A stretch of DNA of 26,567 bases from an uncultured Muribaculaceae bacterium (GTDB taxonomy: Bacteria > Bacteroidota > Bacteroidia > Bacteroidales > Muribaculaceae): contig CAKUKR010000027.1 in assembly GCA_934663645.1 (NCBI GenBank), positions 1 through 26,567 on the forward strand, read 5' to 3'. A program made the position numbers and the translations under genes. Below the pieces are notes generated by a model, which was not told where the DNA came from, made no database searches, and saw nothing but the letters and a program-made list of their open reading frames with translations. Positions 6,216-14,675 of this stretch are shown here, in pieces; the stretch's first letter is position 1, and each line of letters starts with the position of its first letter.

Positions 6216-8669
6216 ATGCGATTGTCTGAATTACAGCCCGGGGCGCGTTGCGTCATCACGAAAATACTCGGTCACGGCGCGTTCCGCAAGCGTGTCATGG
6301 AAATGGGGTTCGTGCGCGGGCGCGAGGTGAAAGTGATGCTTCACGCGCCGCTGCAAGACCCTATCAAGTACGCATTGATGGACTACGAGGTGTCTCTGCG
6401 TCGTGCCGAAGCCAACATGATTGAGGTGGTACCCTGCGACGAGGATGCTGCCGCCGACGCTGCTATTGAGAGGCACGCCGCTACTGGCATGCACGATGCT
6501 GATGTACCTGCCGCTGCCGCTCGGCGCGAGAAGGTCATCAACGTCGCACTGATAGGCAACCCCAACTGCGGCAAGACATCTTTGTTCAACCACGTCAGCG
6601 GCGCTCATGAACATGTGGGCAACTACGCCGGCGTTACCGTCGATGCCAAGGAGGGGACGGTCAAGTACCGGGGGTATGTGTTCAACGTAGTTGACTTGCC
6701 AGGCACATACTCACTCTCTGCTTATTCCCCTGAAGAGCTGTACGTGATGCGATACCTGCGCGAGGAGACACCAGACGTAATCGTCAACGTGGTTGTCGCT
6801 TCCAACCTGGAACGCAACCTGTACCTGACTACCGAGCTGATAGACATGAACCGCAGCATGGTTATAGACCTCAACATGTATGACGAACTCGAGAAGAGCG
6901 GCAACAAGCTTGATTACGAGATGCTCGGCAAGATGCTAGGGGTTCCTGTCGTACCTACGACTGCATCTACCGGAAAGGGTGTCAACGACCTGCTCGATTC
7001 AATAATAGAGGTATACGAGCTGCGGCATCCCGACGTGCGCCACATCCATGTCAAAATGCGACCCGAGGTGGAGCAGGCACTGCGGCCGCTCATCGATGCT
7101 ATCAAGGCTGACCGCTCCCTGTCGCCGCACGCGTCGCCCCGGTTCATTGCCATCAAGCTGATTGAGGGAGACCCGGAAGTTCGCAAGACCGTAAGCACTG
7201 CTGACCACGGCGAGGAGATAGTACGCCTCGCCGACGAGCAGCGCAAGGCCGTAGGTGAGAGCCTTGGCGAGGATGTAAACTCTGTCATCGCCTCCGAAAA
7301 GTACGGCTTCATACAGGGCGCGCTCAAAGAGACATACGTTCAATATGTCAAGGAGGAGCGCAAGACCACCAAAATCATTGACTCATTTGTCACCAACAAG
7401 TTGTTCGGCTTCCCGTTGTTCCTGTTAGTGATGTGGCTGATGTTCTGGGCCACGTTCCAGATAGGTGCATATCCAATGGGCTGGATTGAAGACGGAGTGA
7501 GCTGGCTCTCCGAGTTCCTAGGCTCGCACATCCCCGACGGCCCGTTCCGGGATCTGCTGCTCGACGGAGTGATAGGCGGTGTCGGCGGCGTGATAGTATT
7601 CCTGCCAAACATACTGATACTCTATGCCTTCATCTCGTTTATGGAGGATTCCGGCTACATGGCCCGAGTCGCCTTCATTATGGACAAGCTGATGCACCGC
7701 ATGGGCCTGCACGGCAAGTCATTCATACCACTGGTAATGGGCTTCGGCTGCAACGTGCCGGCTATCATGTCTACGCGCATCATCGAGAGCAAGTCGAGCC
7801 GCCTGATTACCATACTTGTAAATCCGTTCATGAGCTGCTCTGCTCGTATCCCGATATACGTGCTGCTCGTGGGCGCGTTCTTTCCAGAACACGGCGCGTG
7901 GGTGTTTCTCGGGCTATACTTGCTTGGCATCGCTGTGGCTGTCCTGACCGCCAGGCTGTTGCGCAAGTTCTGGTTCAAGGCAGACGAGACCCCGTTTGTC
8001 ATGGAGCTTCCCCCATACCGCATACCGACGGCGAAATCCACCATCCGCAACATGTGGGCAAAGGCCCAGCAGTACCTCCAGAAAATGGGAGGCATAATAC
8101 TCGTAGCATCGGTCATAATATGGGCGTTGTCCTACTTTCCCCGCTATGCCGCAACAGACATCCCTGCAGAATATTCCGAGCGCGTTATGGCAGAGATGCC
8201 TGCCTCGGCACGCGAGGGCAAAACCCCTGCCGAGATTCAGGCAATGATACTGAACGAATACCAACAGCAGAACTCAATAATCGGTCACATAGGCCGCTTC
8301 TGCCAGCCAGTGCTCAGTCCTATGGACTTCGACTGGAAAGTGTCCGTATCGCTCCTGACAGGTGCGGCTGCCAAGGAGGTTGTTGTCTCTACGCTTGGCG
8401 TGCTGTATGTAGGCGATGACGATGAGACCGCCCTGTCGCAACGCCTTGAGACCGTGTCGCCTATAAGCGGCAAAGCGCACTTTGACGCGTCCAAGGCGTT
8501 GGCATTCATGGTATTCGTCCTGATATACTTCCCATGCATAGCCTCCATAACGGCAATAGTGCGTGAAACCGAATCGTGGCGTTACGGCGCGTTCTCGATG
8601 TTGTACAACACCGCAGTGGCATGGCTGCTGTCGTTTGTGACCTACCGCATTGCCCTGTTGTTCTTCTGA
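6216..8669 (+). CDS. feoB: Ferrous iron transporter, FeoA-FeoB fusion
   Basis: The 817-aa inner-membrane protein imports Fe(II). Residues 1-75 are a FeoA-type SH3-like domain (MRLSELQPGARCVI, MGFVRGREVKV). A variable Ala-rich linker (75-105) leads to the FeoB GTPase domain: G1 GNPNCGKT (114-121), G2 around YAGVTV, G3 DLPG (160-163) and G4 NMYD (220-223). The membrane part starts near residue 390 and includes gate sequences GCNVPAIMSTR and NPFMSCSARIPIY. FeoA and FeoB are usually separate genes in proteobacteria; the fusion is the common Bacteroidota form. The ATG at 6216 opens exactly on the FeoA domain; the 33-codon upstream extension overlaps the promoter and is rejected. No separate feoC is present. 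Confidence 0.95.
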   Translation: MRLSELQPGARCVITKILGHGAFRKRVMEMGFVRGREVKVMLHAPLQDPIKYALMDYEVSLRRAEANMIEVVPCDEDAAADAAIERHAATGMHDADVPAAAARREKVINVALIGNPNCGKTSLFNHVSGAHEHVGNYAGVTVDAKEGTVKYRGYVFNVVDLPGTYSLSAYSPEELYVMRYLREETPDVIVNVVVASNLERNLYLTTELIDMNRSMVIDLNMYDELEKSGNKLDYEMLGKMLGVPVVPTTASTGKGVNDLLDSIIEVYELRHPDVRHIHVKMRPEVEQALRPLIDAIKADRSLSPHASPRFIAIKLIEGDPEVRKTVSTADHGEEIVRLADEQRKAVGESLGEDVNSVIASEKYGFIQGALKETYVQYVKEERKTTKIIDSFVTNKLFGFPLFLLVMWLMFWATFQIGAYPMGWIEDGVSWLSEFLGSHIPDGPFRDLLLDGVIGGVGGVIVFLPNILILYAFISFMEDSGYMARVAFIMDKLMHRMGLHGKSFIPLVMGFGCNVPAIMSTRIIESKSSRLITILVNPFMSCSARIPIYVLLVGAFFPEHGAWVFLGLYLLGIAVAVLTARLLRKFWFKADETPFVMELPPYRIPTAKSTIRNMWAKAQQYLQKMGGIILVASVIIWALSYFPRYAATDIPAEYSERVMAEMPASAREGKTPAEIQAMILNEYQQQNSIIGHIGRFCQPVLSPMDFDWKVSVSLLTGAAAKEVVVSTLGVLYVGDDDETALSQRLETVSPISGKAHFDASKALAFMVFVLIYFPCIASITAIVRETESWRYGAFSMLYNTAVAWLLSFVTYRIALLFF

Positions 8670-8670
8670 T

Positions 8671-8695
8671 TGCAATGTCTCGCCGAAGCATTGCA
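8671..8695 (+). terminator. Hairpin after feoB
   Basis: TGCAATG (8671-8677) and CATTGCA (8689-8695) form a 7-bp stem with an 11-nt loop immediately after the feoB stop. There is no T-tract; it may help protect the mRNA 3' end or terminate together with the next hairpin. Confidence 0.4.
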
Positions 8696-8724
8696 GACTG
8701 CTTTGTTACATGCTTATATGCACA

Positions 8725-8757
8725 CAGGGCGCGCCACTTTGTAAGTGATGCGCCCTG
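8725..8757. terminator. Long hairpin between convergent feoB and spt
   Basis: CAGGGCGC (8725-8732) pairs with GCGCCCTG (8750-8757), and the interior CACTT/AAGTG (8735-8739, 8743-8747) extends the stem. It sits between two convergent genes, the place for a bidirectional terminator. Neither strand has a strong T-run after it. Confidence 0.6.
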
Positions 8758-8782
8758 CGCTTATCTGCGATGCAACAACTTG

Positions 8783-9970
8783 TTACTTGATGATGCCGTA
8801 TTTTCTGAATACTTTCTGTATGGCTTCTAGCGAGCGTTCCACTTGCTCCTTAGTGTGTGTAGCCATCAGAGAGTATCGGATGAGCGTGTCCTGCGGAGCT
8901 ACCGCAGGTGTTACCACCGGGTTGACGAACACTCCCTCCTCCAGCAGGTCGTGTGTGATGTGGAAAGTCTTGTAGTCGTCGCGGATGAACAGCGGGATGA
9001 TAGGCGTGGAGGTATGGCCGATTTCACAGCCCATTGCGCGGAAATTTTCGAGTGCAAAGTTGGTGATGTCCCACAAGTGCGCCTGGCGTTCAGGCTCTGC
9101 CAGCATGATGTCGAGGGCGGCGTTGACAGCTGCCGTAGCGGCTGGCGTGATGCTCGCTGTGAAGATGTACGAGCGCGAATGGTGGCGCAGATAGTTGGTT
9201 ATTTCCTTGTCTGTCGCTATGAAGCCGCCCAGCGAGGCGAACGACTTGCTGAAAGTTCCCATGATGAGGTCAACATCGTCGGCAACGCCGAAGTGGTGGC
9301 ATACGCCGCGTCCGCCCGTGCCGAAAACGCCGATGCCATGCGCCTCATCGGCCATGACAGTCGCGTTGTACTTCTTGGCCAGACGGACTATCTCCTTCAT
9401 GTTCGCCACATCACCCTCCATTGAGAATACCGTGTCTGTGACTATCAACTTAATTTTGTCCGGGTCGCAGCTTGCCAACTGCTTCTCAAGCGACTCCATG
9501 TCATTGTGCTTGTACTTCAGGTAGTTGGAGAATGACAGACGGCGGCCCTCGATGATTGACGCATGGTCTTGCTCGTCAAGTATGATGTAGTCGCCGCGCC
9601 CTGTGAGCGTGGAGACTACTCCGAGGTTCACGCCGAACCCCGTGGAGTATAGCATCACGTCCTCCTTGCCCAGATAGTCAGCAAGTCGCTCCTCGAGCCG
9701 TTTGTGTATGTCAAGCGTGCCGTTGAGGAAAGGCGAACCTGCCATGCCTGTGCCGTACTTGCGCGTAGCCTCGACAGCCGCTTCGATTACTTTCGGGTGA
9801 TCCGTAAGCCCCATATAGGAGTTGGACCCGAACATCAGCACCTTGCGGCCGTTCATCATCACTTCCGTGTCCTGATGGCTGTCGATTTCCCTGAAATACG
9901 GGTATATGCCGGCAGCTTTCGCTTTCTGCGGTGCGTCATACCGCGCCAATTTTTGTTGTAGAGGCTTCAT
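8783..9970 (-). CDS. spt: Serine palmitoyltransferase (sphingolipid synthesis)
   Basis: The 395-aa product is a PLP-dependent alpha-oxoamine synthase that condenses L-serine with palmitoyl-CoA to 3-ketodihydrosphingosine, the first step of sphingolipid synthesis. Visible features are the H136 ring-stacking histidine in DHASI, DEAH (208-211) holding the PLP-binding Asp, and the Schiff-base lysine K242 in GTFSKSFASLGG. The N-terminus (LARYDAPQKAKAAGIYPYFREI) and the APQDTLIRYSLMATHTKEQ region strongly recall the Bacteroides Spt protein. Paralogues in the same fold are 2-amino-3-ketobutyrate CoA ligase (Kbl) and BioF; the PYFREI and HTK signatures favour Spt. It is a single gene convergent with feoB, with a structured leader of about 145 nt. 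Confidence 0.9.
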   Translation of the reverse strand: MKPLQQKLARYDAPQKAKAAGIYPYFREIDSHQDTEVMMNGRKVLMFGSNSYMGLTDHPKVIEAAVEATRKYGTGMAGSPFLNGTLDIHKRLEERLADYLGKEDVMLYSTGFGVNLGVVSTLTGRGDYIILDEQDHASIIEGRRLSFSNYLKYKHNDMESLEKQLASCDPDKIKLIVTDTVFSMEGDVANMKEIVRLAKKYNATVMADEAHGIGVFGTGGRGVCHHFGVADDVDLIMGTFSKSFASLGGFIATDKEITNYLRHHSRSYIFTASITPAATAAVNAALDIMLAEPERQAHLWDITNFALENFRAMGCEIGHTSTPIIPLFIRDDYKTFHITHDLLEEGVFVNPVVTPAVAPQDTLIRYSLMATHTKEQVERSLEAIQKVFRKYGIIK

Positions 9971-10116
9971 TTCTGTATTCTTGCATTTCCGCTCGCTGCC
10001 GCCACTGACGGCTGTTGAGGGGATATTACTTTACTAGTTTTTCCGACTGCACCGGCTCTCGCGAGACCGTCGGGAGGCAACTGCCTTTTCTGCAAAAGTT
10101 GCACACCGAGCAGTTC
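9971..10116 (-). promoter_or_regulatory. Structured 5' leader of spt, unassigned
   Basis: Reading the minus strand from the predicted start near 10116, three stem-loops can be drawn. Stem 1 pairs AACTGC (10115-10110) with GCAGTT (10084-10079) and contains a nested TGCAA/TTGCA hairpin (10102-10090). Stem 2 pairs CCGAC with GTCGG (10074-10043) around GGTCTC-GCGA-GAGCC, which has a GNRA tetraloop and one bulged T. Stem 3 pairs GCCG with CGGC (10013-9999). A purine-rich single-stranded stretch (AAAAACTAGTAAAG) separates stems 2 and 3. I matched no known riboswitch class. Confidence 0.4.
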
Positions 10117-10122
10117 AGAGTG

Positions 10123-10130
10123 CAAAGTTA
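10123..10130 (-). promoter_or_regulatory. -7 promoter element of spt
   Basis: TAACTTTG on the minus strand matches the Bacteroidota -7 box. No convincing -33 TTTG lies at 19-21 nt; the nearest TTG is only 12 nt upstream. Confidence 0.55.
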
Positions 10131-10265
10131 AGAATTTAATTTCAATTGCGGAAATATACCCGCGCAAAAACACTCCATTCCTCACTGCTCATTCACTTAA
10201 CTAGTGCATGCTGTATCCAACAACGCCCATTACATCCCGCAAAATGACCAATGGCTTCACAAAAT

Positions 10266-10297
10266 GTGGGTGCGACTGAATGAGCAGTCGCACCCAC
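10266..10297 (-). terminator. Terminator hairpin after the M13 peptidase gene
   Basis: A perfect 13-bp inverted repeat (GTGGGTGCGACTG / CAGTCGCACCCAC) with a 6-nt loop lies 23 nt past the peptidase stop. The minus-strand tail is ATTTTG, a weak T-tract. The rest of 10131-10319 shows no gene. Confidence 0.75.
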
Positions 10298-10319
10298 AAC
10301 CATTAGGTAAGAATTGTTG

Positions 10320-12359
10320 TTACCAGATTACAATACGGTCAGCCTCAGGCCGGAAGAGCTTGTCGCCCTCCTTGATGCCGAATGCCTCGAAGAACGGTTC
10401 AAGGTTGCGAAGTGTCACGTTCACACGGTTTACACTGAGTGAGTGCACGTCGCCAGTAGTGAGTGAGCGGATTTCAGCATCGCGGATGTTCTGTGCCCAG
10501 ATGTTGGCATAGTTCATATAGAATACCTGCATCGGAGTGAAACCGTCGATTTTGGCAGTTTCCACGTCAACGCCCTTTTGCTTCTGCGAATCGAGAAATG
10601 CAGTGCGGGCTACGCGAAGGCCGCCCTGGTCGGCGATGTTCTCGCCCAGCGTGTACTGTCCGTTGGCGTGAAGGCCGGGGAGCACCTCTACCTCGTCAAA
10701 CTGTGCGATGAGGCCTTTGGTCATCTCTGTGAATGCTTCCGTGTCAGCTGCCGACCACCAGTTGTTCATATTGCCGTCAGCGTCAAAGTTGCAGCCCTGG
10801 TCGTCAAATCCGTGAGTGAGTTCATGACCTATTACCACGCCAATACCGCCGTAGTTCTCTGCGTCAGATGAATTGGGATCGTAGAACGGTGCCTGAAGGA
10901 TGCCGGCGGGAAACACGATTTCGTTGTTCATCGGGTTGTAGTATGCGTTGATGGTCTGCGGCAGCATGCCCCACTCTGAACGGTCAACGGGCTTGCCCCA
11001 CTTGGCGAGTTCCTTCTCGTTAGCCCACTTGGAGACATTCATCATGTTGTCATAGTAGCTGTACTCAGGGTTGATGTCAAGCTTGGAGTAGTCTTCCCAC
11101 TTGTCGGGATAGCCGATTTTGACAGTGATGGCAAAGAGCTTCTTGAGCGCCTGGATTTTGGTGTCCTCGCTCATCCACTTGAGGTTCATGATGTGCTTGC
11201 CGAGAGCCGTGCGGAGGTTCTCAACGAGGCCTACCATATAGTCCTTGGACGACTGCGGGAAGTACTTCTCTACATAGAGCTGGCCGATAGCCTCGCCGAG
11301 TGCGCCTTCAGTTGCACCGAGCGCGCGTTTCCAGCGGGGGCGCATTGTCTCTACTCCGCTGACAACCTTGCTGAACTGGAATGACGCATCAGCAAAATCA
11401 TCACTCAGATAACCTGCGCCAGAGCGGATAACAGTCCAGATGTAGTAGTCTTTTTTCTCGCGTTCGGTGGTTGACGCCAAGAGGGCATTGGCCTGGTTGA
11501 TGCTGCTTTCCTCAGTAACGATAACGCCTGTGAGGTCCTTGATGCCCATAGTCGCATCAAAGTAACGCACCCAGTCAACGTTGGGGTATGTCTTCTGGAG
11601 CTGCTGCATGGTGTAGCGGTTGTTCATTGCTACAATGTTGCGGCTCTGCTCGCGGGTCCATGCTGAATCTGCGAGGGCTGTCTCGATTTTCATTACGTTC
11701 TTGACAATGCGGGTAGCGTCCTTCTTGCTGTAGCCAGACAGTATGAGCATACGGTGCATCATTTTTTTGTAAGCCTCGCGCACCTCTTTGTTGCGTTTGT
11801 CAGACTTGAGGTAGTAGTCGCGGTCGCCAAGTGTCATGCCGCCGCTGGAGACGTACATCGCGTAGATGCTTGAATTTTCCAGATCCTCCATGGGCCCTGC
11901 GGAGAAGAAGGGTGAACCGTAGACTTTCTGGATTTTGTAGAAGAGGTCGGTCATGCCGGCAGCTGTTGTGCCTTCAATCTCTTTGAGGATTGGCTGGAGG
12001 GGCTGTGCGCCGAGCTGATTGCGCCGTACAGAGTCCATCGCGAGTTCATAGACCGTAGCAACCTTATAGGCCGTGGAACCTTTGGCGGGATTGGTTGCGG
12101 CAAGGCCGGTCACGATACGCTGAACGCGGTTGTTGCTCGAATCGTTGAGTACATTGAACTGACCGTAGCGTGAATACTCGGAAGTGAGGGGGTGAGACTC
12201 TCGCCAGCCCTCAACGACATAGTTGAAGAAGTCCTCCTTCGGGGAGACAGTCTTGCTGATGTTTTTGGCATCAAGACTTTTCAGATGCTCTTGTGCCGCC
12301 ATCGGGAACGAAACTGCCGCAGCGGCTGCAATCAAGAGTAATGATTGAAAATGTTTCAT
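10320..12359 (-). CDS. M13-family zinc metallopeptidase (neprilysin/PepO-like)
   Basis: The 679-aa product is an exported zinc endopeptidase. Residues 1-22 form a signal peptide (LLLIAAAAAVSFPMAAQ), with cleavage probably after AAA or MAA. The M13 N domain follows, then the catalytic part: NAYYNP (471-476), zinc ligands in HELTH (512-516) inside VIGHELTHGFDDQG, and the third ligand E573 in GENIADQGG. The terminal IVIW replaces the more usual CxVW end. Length is typical. Localisation is probably periplasmic. The substrate is unknown; family members cleave peptides below about 40 residues. Only 35 nt separate it from the XRE regulator gene upstream, and no clear TAnnTTTG lies in that gap, so it may share the upstream promoter. 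Confidence 0.93.
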   Translation of the reverse strand: MKHFQSLLLIAAAAAVSFPMAAQEHLKSLDAKNISKTVSPKEDFFNYVVEGWRESHPLTSEYSRYGQFNVLNDSSNNRVQRIVTGLAATNPAKGSTAYKVATVYELAMDSVRRNQLGAQPLQPILKEIEGTTAAGMTDLFYKIQKVYGSPFFSAGPMEDLENSSIYAMYVSSGGMTLGDRDYYLKSDKRNKEVREAYKKMMHRMLILSGYSKKDATRIVKNVMKIETALADSAWTREQSRNIVAMNNRYTMQQLQKTYPNVDWVRYFDATMGIKDLTGVIVTEESSINQANALLASTTEREKKDYYIWTVIRSGAGYLSDDFADASFQFSKVVSGVETMRPRWKRALGATEGALGEAIGQLYVEKYFPQSSKDYMVGLVENLRTALGKHIMNLKWMSEDTKIQALKKLFAITVKIGYPDKWEDYSKLDINPEYSYYDNMMNVSKWANEKELAKWGKPVDRSEWGMLPQTINAYYNPMNNEIVFPAGILQAPFYDPNSSDAENYGGIGVVIGHELTHGFDDQGCNFDADGNMNNWWSAADTEAFTEMTKGLIAQFDEVEVLPGLHANGQYTLGENIADQGGLRVARTAFLDSQKQKGVDVETAKIDGFTPMQVFYMNYANIWAQNIRDAEIRSLTTGDVHSLSVNRVNVTLRNLEPFFEAFGIKEGDKLFRPEADRIVIW

Positions 12360-12394
12360 ATTCAGAATATTGAGTAAAGAATTGATTGTTATCT

Positions 12395-12643
12395 TTAATG
12401 AGAGGTCGTGGCTTCGTCAGGCTGCTCATCAGCAGGCGGGTCGGGCCTGAACTCGAGAATGTCCCCTGGGGTACAGTCGAGAATGCGGCAAATGTTGTTG
12501 AGAGTGGTGAAACGTATGGCCTTGGCCTTTCCTGTCTTGAGTATAGAAAGGTTGGAGGTCGTAATGTTCATTTTCTCCGCAAGGTCGCCGAGGGAAATCT
12601 TCCTTTTGGCCATCATCACGTCGAGGTTCACTATTATCGCCAT
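12395..12643 (-). CDS. XRE-type helix-turn-helix regulator (YozG-like)
   Basis: The 82-aa protein is a single Cro/C1-type DNA-binding domain. It starts MAIIVNLDVMMAKRKISLGD, with the helix-turn-helix about residues 17-40 (LGDLAEKMNITTSNLSILKTG) and a conserved RFTTLNNICRILDCTPGDIL end. A short acidic, proline-containing tail finishes it. There is no effector or sensor domain. Small regulators of this type are commonly encoded beside DUF2975 membrane proteins, as here (18 nt apart), and probably autoregulate the pair. Targets are unknown. The ATG is well placed against the family N-terminus. Confidence 0.9.
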   Translation of the reverse strand: MAIIVNLDVMMAKRKISLGDLAEKMNITTSNLSILKTGKAKAIRFTTLNNICRILDCTPGDILEFRPDPPADEQPDEATTSH

Positions 12644-12661
12644 TGTTCAGAGGGTCTAAAG

Positions 12662-13333
12662 TTAGATTGTGAGATCCTGTTCTTTCTTCATTGTCAGCCC
12701 GCCTTCCCAAATCTTGCTCATCAGGAGTGAGATTAGGCCAATAAGGGCGTTGGTCCAGGGGAGTGCTGGCAGCAGTGTTCGTGAATAGTCGCGCAGCTGC
12801 GGAATGTGAGCTTCGACAAGGACTGACTGGAGAAGCAAATCTATCAGCGTCAGCCCGGCCATGACAAGGGTCATAATGCCTATACGGCGCAGAAGCATCA
12901 CATTGCGGCTGTCGAATATGTTGCCCTTGTTGATGCGGACAGTCAGTTTAAGGAAGTTGACGATAAGCAGTACGAATATGACAAGTACTGCCAAACCAAT
13001 TACCAGCTTGCATACCATATAGGACAAAGGTATACTGCCGACTGGCATTGCAATAATCGCTTGCTGCATCACCACCGGAACGGTGCCTTTGCCATCTGCT
13101 GTTGCGACATCGTCATGATGGCTCGTCAGAAGACCGTCATTCGGCGTCAGATATGTTGGAAAATAGACGAGTTGGCCGTCATCCGGTTTACAAACTGCTT
13201 CTTCAGACTGAACCGAATCAACGCCGTCAACGACCCCTTTGGTAAACTCTCCGAGACCAACGGCAACAGAGAATGAAGTGACTGCGATAATCAGCACGCA
13301 CAGCAGATTGATGGATAATCTGAACTTGTTCAT
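12662..13333 (-). CDS. DUF2975 family membrane protein
   Basis: The 223-aa protein is predicted to cross the inner membrane four times. Hydrophobic segments lie near residues 5-27, in the long stretch around SYMVCKLVIGLAVLVIFVLL, at VMLLRRIGIMTLVMAGLTLI, and at NALIGLISLLMSKI. A polar, probably extracytoplasmic stretch of about 65 residues follows the first segment. The motif FDSRNVMLLRRIG is typical of DUF2975. Function is unknown; the constant partner is the small XRE regulator that follows it here. A TTG seven codons upstream could start the frame, but the ATG at 13331-13333 fits the N-terminus of the first helix better. Confidence 0.85.
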   Translation of the reverse strand: MNKFRLSINLLCVLIIAVTSFSVAVGLGEFTKGVVDGVDSVQSEEAVCKPDDGQLVYFPTYLTPNDGLLTSHHDDVATADGKGTVPVVMQQAIIAMPVGSIPLSYMVCKLVIGLAVLVIFVLLIVNFLKLTVRINKGNIFDSRNVMLLRRIGIMTLVMAGLTLIDLLLQSVLVEAHIPQLRDYSRTLLPALPWTNALIGLISLLMSKIWEGGLTMKKEQDLTI

Positions 13334-13377
13334 AGATACGGTTTTGTCACCCAAAGTCAGGTGAAATTCATTTTGCG

Positions 13378-13407
13378 CAAAGGTACAAAATATTTATCGT
13401 ATAACAA
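13378..13407 (-). promoter_or_regulatory. Promoter of the DUF2975-XRE pair (and perhaps the M13 peptidase gene)
   Basis: On the minus strand TTG (13407-13405) and TACCTTTG (13385-13378) are 19 nt apart, the best-spaced promoter in the window. Predicted transcription start is near 13372, about 40 nt before the DUF2975 ATG. Confidence 0.75.
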
Positions 13408-13467
13408 TGATTTTTTCGCGAAAAAGATACCGGGTTCTCGGCTCTTTCATTTATGTCCTCGCTGGTT

Positions 13468-14661
13468 TTAGATTTGAGAAGGGACGCAGCGGAGAATAAG
13501 GTGCTTGAAGCCAACAGTTACGCCATATGTGAATGTGTTGCCGCCGTCGGCCAGTTTCAGACGCTTTTTCAGGTTCGCGGCAGACATGGGGAAATTGCGG
13601 CACACAACATTCGATTTGGTGCCGGCCAATGACCGCAGCCGCTTGTCTGACAGGACAGCCACATCGGTGATTGTCATGACACGCCCTGGGAAATCTGGAT
13701 AATGCGTGTCGGAAAGGTATATTTCAGTGTTTGCGCCGCATTTGCACAATCCCTGATAGCGAGCGGTCAATTTGGCATATTTGCCCAGCTTCATTACTGC
13801 GGCATTCGGCTCGTACAGGTACATTCCAGTGGCTGGCGTTGGCTCATCGCAGGCATTGCCCGCCACTGTCATGGACGTTTCATAAGACATGACTTTGCCT
13901 TTGGCATCAATGTTTACGGCAAACAGCTTCGGCTGTTTTGTTTCGTCGCCTCTGTCAGAAATGGCAAGCAGTTCCTTACATTCGCCTCGCCATGCCACAG
14001 CGTGTATTTCGGATATGCCTGGCAGCTCACGGGCGGTTTGGGTTATGTCGAGCATTGGCGACGCCTTTATCATCAGTCGCTTGCAGTGGCGCATCAATAA
14101 TGTCATATTCGCAGCGACATCAGGGGTGCAGTCTCGCAGGGCGTATGTGCGTTTGCTGTCAGCATCGCGACGCGCAGGGTCGATGAATATGACATCATAC
14201 CCACGTCCTGACGCTTCCAGCATCTCGATGCTGTCACCAGGCTTGTGGACGGTCGTCCCAGACAGACACAGGACACTGCAGTTATGCCGCAAGGCTCTAT
14301 TGGTGTCGGGGTTGATTTCGTACATGTCGGTGTGAGCAGCTTTCTTGGCAATGGTCATTGCATCTATGCCAAGCCCCGCAGTCAGGTCCGCAACAACGGA
14401 GCCGCATGGCACGAGTGTGGCATGATATGACGCAACCGCCTCATTAGAAGACTGCTCGGCTGCAAGCAAGGATGGGTAATAAAACCGCTTGCAGGCATTG
14501 AACTTCGGCAACTTGGCGGCAGTTTTGCGTCGGCATTCTATCTGTGTAACTGCTTCCCTGATGTTTATCCCGATGTCGCGAGATTGATAGGCAAAAAGCA
14601 ACTTCGCGATGTCATCATTAAGATGCTCCGCGACAAATGCATAAAGAGCTTCGTCTGTCAT
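13468..14661 (-). CDS. SAM-dependent methyltransferase, PG_1098-like with THUMP-like C-terminus
   Basis: The 397-aa product has a class I methyltransferase core: motif I VVADLTAGLGIDAMTI (D92 onward), an acidic MYEINP after strand 2, and a DPARR motif (161-165) with FIDPARRDADSK. Downstream a ferredoxin-like segment and a basic C-terminal region (VCRNFPMSAANLKKRLKL, FGFKH-like end) fit the THUMP-like domain described for Porphyromonas gingivalis PG_1098 homologues. The likely substrate is RNA, but no target is known to me. It follows the small acidic gene upstream by 14 nt, so the two are probably co-transcribed. Confidence 0.85.
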   Translation of the reverse strand: MTDEALYAFVAEHLNDDIAKLLFAYQSRDIGINIREAVTQIECRRKTAAKLPKFNACKRFYYPSLLAAEQSSNEAVASYHATLVPCGSVVADLTAGLGIDAMTIAKKAAHTDMYEINPDTNRALRHNCSVLCLSGTTVHKPGDSIEMLEASGRGYDVIFIDPARRDADSKRTYALRDCTPDVAANMTLLMRHCKRLMIKASPMLDITQTARELPGISEIHAVAWRGECKELLAISDRGDETKQPKLFAVNIDAKGKVMSYETSMTVAGNACDEPTPATGMYLYEPNAAVMKLGKYAKLTARYQGLCKCGANTEIYLSDTHYPDFPGRVMTITDVAVLSDKRLRSLAGTKSNVVCRNFPMSAANLKKRLKLADGGNTFTYGVTVGFKHLILRCVPSQI

Positions 14662-14675
14662 TCAGCGAAACAGTG

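Noticed and set aside
7655..8116. Antisense frame of about 150 codons inside feoB
   Set aside because: The translation has no family motif, while the plus-strand frame carries conserved FeoB gate motifs at the same place.
8783..9970. Reading the alpha-oxoamine synthase as Kbl or BioF
   Set aside because: The N-terminal KLARYDAPQKAK/PYFREI region and the C-terminal APQDTLIR/ATHTK region resemble Bacteroides Spt, and no biotin or threonine genes are adjacent.
9971..10116. Cobalamin, TPP or SAM riboswitch before spt
   Set aside because: I looked for the B12-box, THI-box and SAM core sequences on both strands and found no convincing match, so the leader is reported as unassigned.
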